The notes below the pieces were generated by a model, which made no database searches, had not been told where the DNA came from, and was given only the letters and a program-made list of their open reading frames with translations. A stretch of 64,000 nt of DNA from Cheiracanthium punctorium (Eukaryota; Arthropoda; Arachnida; Araneae; Cheiracanthiidae), in assembly GCA_038373885.1 (NCBI GenBank), contig JAWZYV010012263.1:558001-622000 (forward strand), given 5' to 3'. Made by a program: the position numbers and the translations under genes. How positions within the stretch are numbered: position 1 is the first letter of the stretch; every line of letters starts with the position of its first letter. Of this stretch, positions 22,276 to 34,790 are shown in pieces.

Positions 22276-22963
22276 TACAACCTAAGAACTTATTACAGAA
22301 CCAAAAATAATAATCAGTTGTAGAGTACGAAGAATATTTATTTCAAAATTTAATACTATTCCTCTGAGAAAAATTTTAGTATTAAAAAGTAACTAATGAA
22401 ATTTATTTGATTCTTCAGTTTTAAATAAGCACCGCTGCCCTTCATTTTCATGCAATTATTGATAATTAAGATAAAACTGACATTTGTAGTTGAATAAATA
22501 GTGATGTCTTTAAAAAGAAGAGAGAGTATAGAAAAGACGCACTGTGTACAATCGAAAATTTCGTTTGGTCATCCATGAAATTTTCGATTCCACAACTTTA
22601 AACTGTATACTAATTCTGAATCTATGTAACTCATACTGAAAGTATTTTATATTTCATATTTCACTACTCTCATAAATATTAATTGTAAAAGATATTAATA
22701 AATATATTGTGCAATACTTTATGGAATGTAAGAACACTAGATATTTTTACTCATACGTAAAATAACTCTGAAAATAATAACTAAAGTAAAATCTGGGTGA
22801 AGTATCTCTTGCTCCCTATACTTTCAAACATTTGCAGAGTTGTTTGTAAATAGAATACCAATACTAGTAGTGATTGCTATTGCTATTAATGATGATTAAG
22901 TCTTTTAATAATGTCAAATTGTTCTTTAAGCGCATAATACTTGACAAATTTCTAAACAATATC
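22276..22963. other. AT-rich sequence without recognised genes
   Basis: No terminus, RNA gene or plausible ORF is visible. Confidence 0.5.
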
Positions 22964-23127
22964 CCGTGTTGACTCGCGTAATAGTCGCATCCCCGTTTTG
23001 AAGCAGAAAAAATAGCTTTACAGTCACAACGTTATGTAGTAAAATTTCCCCGCATAATAGTCACACCTAGACTTTCACCATGAAAAATTGGCAAAAAAAG
23101 TGCGTCTATTACGCACGTAAACACGGT
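22964..23127. mobile_element. Short MITE with CCGTGTT-ACGCGTAATAG termini
   Basis: CCCGTGTTGACTCGCGTAAT at the left mirrors ATTACGCACGTAAACACGG at the right. The TIR is about 25 bp and continues AGTCGCA/TGCGTCT. The 164-bp unit has no coding capacity. A Tc1/mariner or pogo-like origin is possible but the target site is not clear. Confidence 0.65.
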
Positions 23128-24007
23128 AGTAGAAATTAGCTTATATTTTATTACTGGTATAGAAAAACTAGATATTGTTAAGTTTTTAAGCATAAAAGAA
23201 AAAAAATAAAATAAGAGTTAAACGAATTATATTGCATGGCCATAAATGCAAAAGCTGTTCGGAAGGCACATTCATATTTTTTAACACATTCTAACTGTAC
23301 GAGGTTATCAAGAAACAAAACAAAGGGGGGGGGGACATGTCTGTGACTATTATCTAGCATTAAATAAGTACATCCCGTTCTTAAAGAAGAGAGACCTTTA
23401 AAAAAAAAAATAACTAATTCTCATATAAGCAGAAGACGTTCGCTGGAACTTCCCTATACCCGGTCTTATCTCTTTTCATAGAGGAGTTGCTTAAATAAAA
23501 CTACAGCTGCTATTCCAGACCACAGAAAACCATCCTAGTGTGTGCTATGAAAAGCAGTCTCGCTGAAGTGGCCCTTCAAACTTGAAGTCATTCCCTTGTG
23601 CGAAATTTTGGGGGAAAACATCCTCCCAAAAAATCCTTTTATTGTCATTCTACTTTTCTTTCCCTCCCCATCCCCGGGTTAAGTGGCCATCTATGAATCG
23701 AGCGTCCCATGTACTGCTGCCTGTTCTGATTTTTATCGCATGCTATAGAATTGAACCTGCACTACCTGCATGGGCCTTCGCATCAAAGAGCTTTCATGGG
23801 GGGGTCAAGTCTCATTTTGTTCCCGGATGAAGAGGATGAGACGGAGATGGCTTTGTATTTTTTGATTTATCTGGGTTACTAAAATTTGGCTGATTATCCC
23901 GTCTAAGGCCGAGTGAAATTTTTTAGGCATACGGATATCGGCGGATTTCATGAGACGTTTAATAAAGCGTGCAAGTTTTATTCCCCATAGTATACGATGG
24001 TTACGAA
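23128..24007. other. Unassigned sequence with a more mixed-composition patch
   Basis: About 23560-23990 is less AT-biased and apparently unique, with CCCCGGGTTAAG and CCCGTCTAAGGCCGAG phrases. The 82-aa ORF at 23582-23830 lacks a recognisable domain. This patch could be a conserved non-coding block or an eroded element. Confidence 0.35.
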
Positions 24008-24454
24008 CGGTGGCGCGCCCAGGATTTTTAGTTTAGGGGGGGTAAGGCTGCGAATAATGATGAACTCGGTTATAGTGACTTCGATTATAGTAATAACTCT
24101 CTTATAACGTCAGAATATTCTGTGCCACTTGCCCATACAACGCAAGCCCACTATTAGCGTAACTCGTTATAAAAACATAAATAAATTATATAATAATTTC
24201 AACGATGTTGTAATAGAAGTATTGTGTAATTGTATTTTATACACTAACTGTAAGTATTTATTTAAAGACTAACGTCTCTTTTTTTTTTGTGTAAAAAATA
24301 TTTTAGAAACAATTTGCGGAAAATTGTTTAAAAATAAAATATTTAATTGATTAATGACAATTTTCAAATTTTGAAGCTTTTCAGATCTAACTCTTCAACT
24401 TTAGGGGAGGGGCTTTAGCCCCCATAGGTGTGCTCCTTCGTGGGGGCGCTTATG
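24008..24454 (+). mobile_element. hAT-type MITE, CAGTGGCGCACCC family (copy 2)
   Basis: The termini CGGTGGCGCGCCCAGG and GGGGGCGCTTATG match the other copies with mutations. The interior shares GAACTCGGTTATAGTGA and CTAACTGTAAGTATTTATTT. Flanks GTTACGAA and GTTGGGGA retain only three matching bases, so this copy is older than those at 2776 and 46047. Confidence 0.8.
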
Positions 24455-27400
24455 GTTGGGGATAAGTTGAAGTGAAGAAAATATAAAATTTTAGTTTGCA
24501 TTTCAATGCCAATATGTTAAGGGTAATAGATCCACTGCAAGACAAAACACTCACATAAATATAATGTGCACTCTAAATGAAGTTCATACGCCTAGTATTT
24601 TATTATTTCATATTTCCCTATTATTTTATTATATATTATTCGTTTTGCAAATTTAGCTCCTAGCTGTAATATTCATTTATTTACTGTTAATATATTGTTG
24701 AAAATATACGTGTCATATATATAGTTATAACTGAATTTTTAGAGCAAACCTCACATTTGACAAACTCTAACAAGAAGAAAAGTAAAATCATGAATGCAGC
24801 TAAAAAGAAATTATGATAATCAATGGATGAAAAATACGAGAAACTCACAGGAAAACATTACCACGGAGAATTTATAGGAACGATTTTTTTTCTTGCAATA
24901 CAGATATTAAAAAAAACAAAAAAAACCAGACAATATTTTTTCTAATTTCAAAGAACAACAACCATTCTTTCTAAAAATCCACACTCTTGAAAAGGGGTAT
25001 CTCACTAGCGCAATCAAAATTTACATGTTTTTAATACAGATTCATTTTTAGAGATTGCCCAAAAGATTTTCACGACAGTATATGTCCAAAATTCCCTCTC
25101 CCTCATCCGAAAAAAAATAAATAAAATAAAATAAAATAAAAATAAAATAATCGTCCAGCAACCCTAAAACATCATAGGTCTACAGTTCACTGAAATTTCT
25201 AGCACTCTTGACACCAGCCCCCATCGAATAGTCTTGTCTAAGTGATATAAAAAAAATATCCAAGATGTTTTTTTTCCGTGGAACATCATGCTATTTTATT
25301 GTTATTCTCTTTCCCTTTCTCTTCTCCTTTGCTTCATTTTTCCCCGGGTTAAACTTCATTCAGCAATATGCCAATCGTCTTTTTATCCATTCTAAACATA
25401 CTTAGGAAATATTTTTGAATATGGGTGGTGTATGCTACGACATTCTACTCTCGACAGATACTCTTTTTTGAGAAACGAAGCCGTTCATAGGCTGGGGATG
25501 CACAAAAGACTTTCGTCGGGCGCTATTTGGCCGAGGGTTATTACCATAAACGTAGCGTGTGACAGTTTTTTTTTCCTTTCGGGAGGGGGGGGGGTGGCAC
25601 CTAACATATTCAAGTGTTAAATGGCGAGGTTCCTTCAGATTTTGAATGAAAGTTTTTCAAGTAAATGTCTTTGTAAACAAAGTTGAGGGGGCATGTGTTC
25701 CCCGGCGTTACGCCTGTGGTTATTACAGTTTTGTGTAGCAGTTTACCTGTTGCGGTTAAAATAGCGGAAAAATAAAATAGAGGATGAAATGTGAATGCAG
25801 AAAACCTGAACGTATAGTAAGTGCAAGTATATATTGATCTTAGTACTGCGAGAGTTAATATAATTTTACACGTTTTCAAATTAAGGTTTCTCAGTTTACA
25901 AGTATACATTTTTTCCATCATTTTTTAAAACACTAAGCCATTGCATTAGTCTTATATTGATATTCACAAGGCACTCTCTCTGACAAGTTTTTCAGTTACT
26001 AATTTATAAATTTATACATGTATTCGATTATGATCTAAATATTCGATAGTAATTTAGATTTTAGAGATGTTTGATGGAATTTTCACCCGTTAAAATCTGT
26101 TGAAAAGCTTCAAGCCACTGAATTTTCAGACGAAATATAAATTTATGCAGATGGCACTCAAACACTAATACTTTTTCATCAGTGGAAACTTCTTTTAATT
26201 CCACACTTCTGTAAAAACGTACCTTTTTATAAAATGTATGTTAAATAATTTTTCTGAAGTACGGTACTTTCAATAACAACTGAACTAGCAAGTATTCTCT
26301 CTCACACACACGCATGCGCACACTGCAGTATTGAAACGCACTCCCCATTTCCCATTCAACAAAACGGTAACATCTACGTGTATTAAGAAAAAAGTAAACA
26401 TAAAAAAGGAAAACATAAGAAAGCGAGTGCTGATCTCATAACGTAAACTGCACATCATTAAAAGCAATTACTTTTAACTGGTTAACGGCAGTTGCGAACA
26501 ATAGTTTTCCTTGGAGATTGCCACTTGTGTATTACACATATTATATTTTTTAATAATACGAACGATTATATGTAACGCATAATGAATATTTTCAAATTAT
26601 CTTTCATCTTCTCATACGTATTGTTTTTAAAGAGAAATGGAAAGAAAATTTTCAAATCCTAAAATAATATTTGAGCGCAATTTTCAACGTTTTCTTTCGC
26701 AACCATTTATTAACAGACATTTCAAGCCATTTTGCGCATTTACGATCAATTAATGCCACTAGAAATGAAAATTATTATAATAAAGCAAAACATAAATACC
26801 CTTTTAAAAGGGATAAACACAAAGAAACATGGAAATGTAATTAATTTTGTGAGAAAGTGATAGTTATGTATCATCAGGGAGAAACTAGCAACAGTTTTGC
26901 TTAAGTAAAAAAAAAATAAAACAAAATAATAAAGTGAAGCTTCATTAAATGCTCATTCCATTTACCATATTTATTTTTTTTACATGCAATTATCAAGTAA
27001 TTATATGATTAGATAAAAGTGAATTGACATCATTAAGCAAAACGTGTTTTGGGACACAGATGTGTTATTCATCACTTTATTTCAAACTGGGAAAAAACAA
27101 TGCTTCGTAATTAATTTAGTTGAATGCTTCGTATTAGGAAACTTGGCCAAGTCTCGCCCGCTGGAAACACAATTACGTGAATTACACAACTACAAGCGAC
27201 AGTAAAGTGTGAATTTATACGTATGTGCTGAAATGTGTAAAGTTGAGGAATTGCGCTTCTGATGAGGAAGTTAAACAGCAAAGATCGGGGTCCGATAGAA
27301 CTTGTAATAGACACACATAAGATTACTTTCTTGCTTGTGTAAAAAGAATACATTGATAATTTCTTCTAATCAGTAAACACCAGAAGAAAATGGTCCATAG

Positions 27401-27705
27401 AATTCTGTTGGAACTTAGGCGTGGTGTATCATAATTAACCATATAATGCTTCAAGCTGACAAATGGCTATAGAGACAAATTCTCTTCTCTAAAGTTTAAA
27501 AAAAAATTAGCCACATGGTAACATTATGCATGAAAAATAAGTATTTTGTAATAAAATAAAATTGAATAAAAAAGTTGTGAAGATGTATGGTTTATTTATT
27601 CATAATAACTTTTTATTAAAACAATTTTTTTTAAATGTTTTCCTCTGAAAGGAAAATTAATATATATATTTTCAAGAAAAAGAAAAAAAAACCTTGCATT
27701 ATAGG
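24455..27705. other. Long stretch without recognised genes
   Basis: It contains an AAAAT microsatellite (25108-25150), a mixed-composition patch at about 25280-25600, a CA/GC-rich strip at 26300-26325 and A/T runs. The ORFs at 25432-25921, 26285-26467 and 27111-27353 have no domain-like content and are not called. Confidence 0.45.
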
Positions 27706-30700
27706 GTTATAGTGGGGGTGGTTGCACGAGTAATTGACACTGCACCAGTAAATGACACTTTGGCAGATAAATTATTATAATAAGCTTTTATTTAAAAATT
27801 GTTATCAAATCATGCTATCTAGAACAAATTTTGTGAATGTCTAAATTGGTACTAGAAATTGTACTAGTACAAATTTATGCAATTTTGTTTTAACTCCAGA
27901 CGGCTCTAGGTATCAGAAATTGAGATTTTAAGCTCACTGCTAAAAAAATCTGATTCTCGATAGCTAATAGCTAGCTAGAAAGCTCGAAAGCTATTAAGCG
28001 ATAGCTCGCTAATCCTGAAATTAAGAATAGTTCATTATCAACCTATTTCTATCTCAAGAATATTTCTTTTCAGAAATCAATATAAACCGAATTGTATGGG
28101 ATAATAGTACATAAAATAAATCTGTACAGTTTATTTTTAATAAATAAATTTACTTATTTATTTTAGATGGGGTGTCAATTACTGGGGGTAAAAAAAGGAT
28201 TTCACCAGTAATTGACACTTATGTCAGTTATTGGTGTTCCAGTCAAGTTCATAATAATTGCATAAAATTTCTATTAAATGCTATTCAGAACGTTATCTTC
28301 AGATAATTTGTGAATATACAGGGTGTCCCAAAAAGGTAGTAGCACGCTTTAACTCTTTATCTATTAGAGTTAAGTGGACGATGTAACCTGAAAAAATATT
28401 CAGAATAAATTAGGGAAATAGACTGGGCTAGGTGCACTAGTAACTAAAACTTTACGAGATAATTTATTATAACAAGCTTTTATTACAGAATTTTTATCAA
28501 ACGGTGCTATCTAGTGCCAATCTAGACATTTATCTCCAATTTTATGCAACATTTTCTTATCTCCAGGGGGCTCTAGATATTAAAAATTAAGATTTTATAC
28601 TCCGTGAAAAACTAGCTGAAGTAACCGTCGCTGACGCATTAGTATTTAATGCGGAATTCCAAATGCCTGAATTTTCGTCACCATTGTAGGAGTATAAAGA
28701 ATGCAAATAGCATATTGGCAAACGTATTCAAAACAAAGTTATAACTTTTGTGTATTGTCAAAAGATTAAAGGTTAAAGAGTAACTAAATGCTTTGTGAAG
28801 TTGCCAATAGAAAAATGTTTTATTTTCAAAATCAACTTTTTATTTTAGTTTAAATAGCTTCTAATGTCAAGAGGTCGTTCCTCGCCTGTAACTAAACTAT
28901 GTTTGATTCAATATAGATATTTTAATATTATGCCTCTAGAAAACTTTGCACAAATTTCAAAAATCTAAAAATGTGAATAAAATTTTCAAAAATTGACGAA
29001 ATTTTAAAAAGTTATGTAGATAGCTAATATATTAACTTCTCAGACACCATAAAGTGATACCATAAAAAAAATGCAATTTTCGCACAGTTTTAAAATTTAT
29101 TCAAATCCAAATTTTAAAAAATCCGGTATTTATCGTTTTAATCGTTATTGATTATCATGTTACAAAATTTCATTCTATTCTCTAAAGCCGTTTTTGAGGG
29201 ATGTGAGAAGAAACATTGACGCGATTTTCCATAAATCTGAAAATCTGTGAAATATTTAAAACAGTTTTGGCATCTATAGTTTACATTAACTTGCCACAGA
29301 ACATAATTTCAAATTCATTTAAAATGGCAATAGAACACATTGCATAAAAATTTTAGGGAATGAACAATCATTTTCTCAATTTTCACAAAATCTAAATCTC
29401 TGAAAAATTTTGAAGTACTTTGAAGTACGCCTATTGTTTAGGTTTTATTTCATTCCGTTCAGCGGTTTATAAGTGATAAACAAATAAATACTTACTCATA
29501 TTGAATAAATTTTCACAAAATCTCAAAATCTTATCCAAATTTTTAAAAAATTCGACTAATGTTGTTATTAAAATTTGCTAAAGGTGCATGTTCTTCTAAT
29601 AGGTCACCAAATTTCATTTCATTCATTTTAGGAATTCTTACGTGATGTGTGGGCAAAAATTTACGCATTTTGAAAAGATTTTCAAAAAATTTCAAAGCCT
29701 AATAAAACTTTTTAAAAAATTGGTTGCCTATAGTTTGAGTGACCGCCTATCATGCCACCAAATTTCATTTAATTTGAATTAGTTGTTATTACGTGATGTG
29801 TCAACAAATATTGCATTTTGAAACGATTTTCGAACAATATCAAAATGAAATTAAAATTTTTAAATAATTTGACACCTGTAGTTTAAGTTGAGTGACCACC
29901 TATAATTTCACCAAATTTCATTTCATTCACCTAAATGGTTATGACATGTGCCACGAACAAATATTTACTCAGTTTAATACAATTTTCGCAAAATCTCAAT
30001 CTAATCAAAATTTTCAAAAATTCGATACCTATATTTTAAGTTGATTGATCATCTATAATATCACCAAATTTCATTTCATTCGCCTTGGTCGTTATTACGT
30101 GATGCGCGAACAAAATCTTAAGCAGTTTAAAACAATTTTTGCAAAATCTCAAAATTTGATCAAAAATTTTTTTAAATTCGACTTGTATTGTTTAGGTAAT
30201 GTGATCAGCTATCATGTCACCAAAATTTATTTCATTCGCTTTAGTCGTTATTACGTGATGCAAGAACAAATTTTTATGCATTTTGAAACAATTTTCACAA
30301 AATCCCAAAATGCAATCACATTTTTTAAGGAGAGTGATTACCTGTCATGACAACCAATTTCATTTCATTCTCCTTAGTCGTTATTACGTGATACACGCAA
30401 AGAATTTACGCAGTTTGAGACAATTTTCACAAAATCTCAAAATTTGACGAAAATTTTACAAAATTCCAAAGCGTATAATTTAAGTTAAATGACCACCTAT
30501 CAAGTCGCGAAATTTCATTTCATTTGCTTCACTCATTTTTGCGTCATTACATTACAAAAATAAATCAGCATGCTTTTCTACTAGTGTCATTGTCAATCTA
30601 GTATCATTTCTAGTGTTAATTACTGGAGCATAAGGTGTCAATCACTGGAGCAAAAATTTTTCTCTTGTCAATTACAGGTGTAGACATCATAACAACGTAG

Positions 30701-30893
30701 AAAACGTAGAAAAAATAGAAATTTCCAATATTCTGCAATAAATTATAGCCTACATGAATTTTCAAAGCTCATTTAAGTTTTGAAAACAAAAATTTTCTTT
30801 CCAGATAGTTTTAGTAATTAACAACTACTAGTTAATGCTTACTATTGCTCTTAAAGTGTCAGTTACTGGTGTCCTCACCCTAATATAACTGAT
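27706..30893. mobile_element. Composite element studded with TCAATTACTGGTG motifs
   Basis: The left edge GGGGGTGGTTGCACGAGTAA and the right edge TTACTGGTGTCCTCACCC are roughly inverted. The motif TCAATTACTGGTG or its complement recurs about ten times near both edges, for example at 27728, 27744, 28173, 28204, 28224, 30608, 30632, 30663 and 30863. A block at 27765-27890 repeats at about 28450-28560. A Helitron-derived segment (28612-30545) occupies the middle. A scrap with CAGGGTGTCCCAAAA lies at 28319. The element type is unknown. Confidence 0.5.
28612..30545 (-). mobile_element. Helitron-derived segment with minisatellite (copy 3, 5-prime end missing)
   Basis: On the minus strand the 3-prime terminus reads GGTTACTTCAGCTAG, matching the two fuller Helitrons. 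Next to it is the same block, recognised by CTCCTACAATG, seen at 35065 and 57405. The interior is a long array of diverged ~150-bp units carrying CATTTCATTCGC, CGTTATTACGTGATG and TTTTCGCAAAATCTCAAAAT phrases. No TCTATATAAATAAAA start is present. The 101-aa ORF at 30045-30350 is two array units read through, not a gene. Confidence 0.75.
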
Positions 30894-31357
30894 TTCAGTC
30901 CGTTCTAGAACGGATATGCGATGTCACCGAAATTAAGGCACTTGGTCTGTAACAAATGCTGAGAAGTGGTTAGTCACATAAGATTTATTCTCTCTTAGCT
31001 GGAGTCTATGCGGAAATTTTTTTACCCACGGGAAGAGATCTCAAAAAAAAAAGAAAGAAAATATTATGTGAGCCATAGCTAGATTACTTGTCACTGATGA
31101 TGGTTGGATGGCCAAAACTTTTTAACGATACAAACGTGTGTAGTTCACTTGAGATGCAGCTTACCCTTAGTTTCTCAAGTTTCCCATCTCTTATTTTAAA
31201 ACTAGAACTATTTGGATGAATCGAAAGTTACGTAATTTGAGATATTTTCGTATTTGTAACATTCATTTTCGAACTTTCGCTTGCTTGGTTTCATGGAACA
31301 ACTGGGGCGGTCAAATATAATGGATTTAAAAAAGGAAATCCTTCGATTACAATAAAG
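30894..31357. other. AT-rich sequence without recognised genes
   Basis: No feature is supported between the composite element and the hAT MITE. Confidence 0.5.
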
Positions 31358-31687
31358 CAGCGTTTCTCAACCTGTGGGGCGCGACCCCCAAGGGGGGCGC
31401 AGAGCGTTTGCAGGGGGGGGGGCGAGAAAAACCAAAGAGCAAGTAGTGGTGCATGTTTTTTTAAAAATCATCTTATTTACTCTCATTTTAACTCAAAAAT
31501 ATATCCATTTTCGCTTAAAATATTCATTCAAACATTACTGATAACATTATTTTGTAGAAAATTCGACTAAATGTTCATGGTTAAAGATTAAAAAACTGAA
31601 TGTATGCTGAAAAATGTGAGGGGGGGGCGCCACCGTAAGTTAGCCTTTGTTGGCGGGGAAGCGACGTTAAAAGGTTGAGAACCACTG
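31358..31687 (+). mobile_element. hAT-type MITE with SPIN-like termini
   Basis: CAGCGTTTCTCAACCTGTGG at the left mirrors GGTTGAGAACCACTG at the right. The exact 8-bp duplication CAATAAAG lies at 31350-31357 and 31688-31695. The termini closely resemble those I recall for SPIN/Charlie-type hAT elements, known for horizontal transfer among animals. The interior is AT-rich and non-coding. Family membership needs alignment. Confidence 0.9.
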
Positions 31688-31695
31688 CAATAAAG

Positions 31696-33057
31696 TATAC
31701 TTTTGCCTCCTAAATCAACCATTCTTGATTGTTTTAATCCTTTTTTTCGGAAAAAAATATTTTGAATGAAGAACAGTTGAAACTATATTTCTGATGCCGA
31801 TGTTCGTTATTTTTTCTCTGCCAAGCACTAGCCGTCATATTTTCTTAGAAGCAAATAATGCGAGTTCCATTGTCCCCTCTATTCCATGTGCATGTCTTTT
31901 TGTAAGACTGGTTGGGTTCCTATCATCTCATTCATATATATATTTTTTTTTTTTCTGATCCAAATATTCCTGAAAGCTGGCCAAGCGTTTATCTTAAGAC
32001 ATAACTATGCCCAATGAGTAAGTAGTCTTTCATGGTTGAGCGGATATTGGCCTGACCCCCCGCACCCTATAGGTCCTAGGCGCCCTACTCTCCCTCTTCA
32101 ATACATCTGCAGATGCGGGCAGATATGAATGCCACAAAAAAAAAGAAAAATATCAAAATAAGAAGCCAGGATTTCCGATATTTCTTTGTTAGATGAGTGG
32201 GCAATATCGTTTGCTGTTATTGCTATTTTGGGAAATAAGGTTTAAAATTATTTTTTTCTTGGCATTTTATTCGCCAAAATTTATCCCCAGATAAACACAG
32301 GAACATGGATTAGTTTTTTTTATAGAAGCAATCAATATTTTTTAGTCCTTTTTGGACATGGCAACAAATTTAAACAGTTGTTGTTTATTTGCAAGGGATT
32401 CTGTATCGATTGCCATAAAAACGAAAACATACACTACAGCTCTTCTGAATTTATAAAATCTTATAGTGAATTTAATTAAAAAGAAATTAGCTTTAGGTAC
32501 ACAACAATGGCTACAGTACTTTTTTAAAAAATGCGGAAAGTGGTCTCCAAAAACAGTGTTCATATGCATCTACGATTAAATGATGTCGGTTGATTCGGCA
32601 AAGGTTTTAGGTAAGGATAAAAATATGGGGTTTTGATTAAAATGTGACTTGCCCATAAATAATGTGACTTGCTCATTCGTTTCATTACAAATTTTAAGTA
32701 AGAAATATCCAATCTTTCAGGAGAGACTACATGAAAATGGTATTAAAAATTAAAAATATGCGGTTCGTTCAAATTAAAATCTTTACGTTTAATTGAACTT
32801 TCTCAAGAGTTTTACATTTCTAGCGCAATATTATCTATATATAGTTTTTTATTTCCTTTCTATCTTGTTCTATACATATCTAGAAACATAGTCTTTATAT
32901 ATCTAGAATTATTCATTCATTTCAAGCACAACCCAAAAGATGCCCATAACAGCTTTATTTCAAAAATGGAAATAATACTTGAAGTTTTTTTTTTTTCTGA
33001 GTTCGGGCGTCACAAGCAAGGGATTAAGGAGTTAATTCTATAAAATGCTGTGCAATG
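31696..33057. other. AT-rich sequence without recognised genes
   Basis: About 32020-32110 has a GC-richer strip (GGCCTGACCCCCCGCACC) that may be a repeat remnant. The antisense ORF 32342-32569 has no recognisable domain. Confidence 0.45.
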
Positions 33058-33571
33058 TTAGCCCTTTGAGGCGCAACCCTTTCCCAATGCTGAAAAAAGG
33101 GCAGCGGTTGCCATCACTAGACTTAACTACCAGCAAGATGGCGGACGATCGAAACGTTCATCGCGTGCCACAGATCTAGAGACCCCTTTTTGACGACAGC
33201 TGGCTGTGCGGCATGCCAGATGCGTCAAAAAAGGGTCTCTAGATCTGTGGCACGCAATGAACGTTTCAATCGTCCGCCATCTTGCTGGTAGTTAAGTCGA
33301 GCGATGGCATCCGCTGCCCTTTTTTTCAGCATTGGGCAATCTATCCAGCTGTTCTCTCATTCTTACATTTTTCAGCAGATGTCAGTGCTGTTAAAAAAAT
33401 CGTGACAATTTTTTACGGGAAATGACTTGCTAAAAAGTAAAGGATTCTTGTGGAGCTATGTCACCCGCAACTATTTTTATAGAAATCAAATCTATTCTTC
33501 GTGACTGGCAACAGGCAAAACATCAGAGTTTGGTGTTCCCAGAGCGGGAACAGTGCGCGTTGAAGGGTTAA
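33058..33571 (+). mobile_element. piggyBac-type MITE with internal hairpin (copy 3, complete)
   Basis: It begins TTAGCCCTTTGAGGCGCAAC, with the left TTAA mutated to TTAG, and ends GCGTTGAAGGGTTAA. The central inverted repeat pairs AGATGGCGGACGATCGAAAC with GTTTCAATCGTCCGCCATCT across the loop. At about 514 bp it represents the full non-autonomous unit well. No transposase is encoded. Confidence 0.88.
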
Positions 33572-34790
33572 TGTTCTAAATGGATTGCATTATGATAAAA
33601 CCAAAAGGTAACTTTTAAGATCAAAGTATTACGTCTCTAATTATAATAAAGCTAAATGCTATTTTAATCACACAAAGTGTTATTAAGGAATGTAAAATGT
33701 TAATTTAAAAAATCCAAATTTTGATTTTTATATATCTTTTAGAAATAAAAATTTCTAAATTTAATTTTAAAATAAACAATATGAAGCACGTCAGTTTTTG
33801 GGGTGAGGGGGTTCTGCGCTCAGAAAAAAAAACCTATGAAAAAGGAATGTTTAAGGACTTTGGGGGGAAAAATCTAACTATTGTCGTCCCTCAACAAAGA
33901 TAAGGAGAAAGGACAATTTCACGGCAATTTTCAGCATCCTCAGAAACTTCCCCCAGTCTCCCCAATGTTGTCCAACCTTCAGACGCACAAAAAAGAAGTG
34001 TGTCTGGAATTCGATAGTCTCTCCTTCCTTTACGATGTTTAAAGATGGCCGCTCACCTTTACCTGCAGCTTTCTCGGGGTCGACCCCTTACCACCTTCGC
34101 AGCCGGCGAGAGAGAGATTCGTCCCACAAACCTCGCCTATGGTTTTAGTAAACAAATCCACCTGGCACTCAAGCATTTGACTCTTAAAATATGAACATCC
34201 TGTTGTCTGCAAACGGTATCGTTCCGAGCCCCCGGGGCACAAAAAAGGCAGATGTTTCCACTCGTTTTCTTAACCCAGAAAGGTAATTTTTTGTAATACA
34301 TCTTAATAGACACGCGCTTGTGCGAGTTAAGACCATAGGGGGAAAGTAACAGCAGCGATAAGTAATGAACCACCAAAAATAAAAAAAATAAAAACGCCAA
34401 GGAAATTGTGTTCGTGAAGGATAGATCAAAGGAAACAACATCGGTATTGCTTTTCCTCATAATAATTACGAAGGTTGCTGAAAGCTGACATGAGGCTTTT
34501 TTTTTTTTAATGAGCCCAAAATAGCTACAGATGTTCGATTCGCTCACGACTAAACGCAACGTGAGAAATATTTTTTTTTTTTTCGATCTCGTTTTATCAA
34601 CTTCTTCGTCTTCCCACCCACAAGGGGAAAAAAAGAAACAGAAATAAATCATGTCACAGGAGTTGATTATGGAACACATTTGTGCCAAAGCGAGTTACCC
34701 CAAAATCCTATTTTGTAGTCTTTGTCGGTAGCATCTGATAGCTCTCATGGCAGTCGAAATTAAGTGCAGCGAAATGCTTGCATGTTCGTG
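33572..34790. other. Unique sequence with a GC-richer patch
   Basis: The patch at about 34030-34250 is GC-richer and CpG-containing (GGGGTCGACCCC, CGCAGCCGGCGAG). It has an antisense ORF of 67 aa and lies within a 183-aa antisense ORF (34137-34688) that reads mostly through A/T-rich DNA. No protein family is recognised. It could be an untranslated exon, a promoter or a conserved non-coding block. Confidence 0.35.

Noticed and set aside
28970..30545. Regularly spaced ~150-bp repeats that could be mistaken for a CRISPR-like array
   Set aside because: Units are long, diverged and directly adjoining with no unique spacers. They lie inside Helitron-derived sequence in eukaryotic-type DNA.
34137..34688. 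183-aa antisense ORF, the longest in the window
   Set aside because: It reads through A/T homopolymers, is rich in Phe/Leu/Ser/Lys and shows no domain. ORFs of this length can arise by chance in 64 kb.
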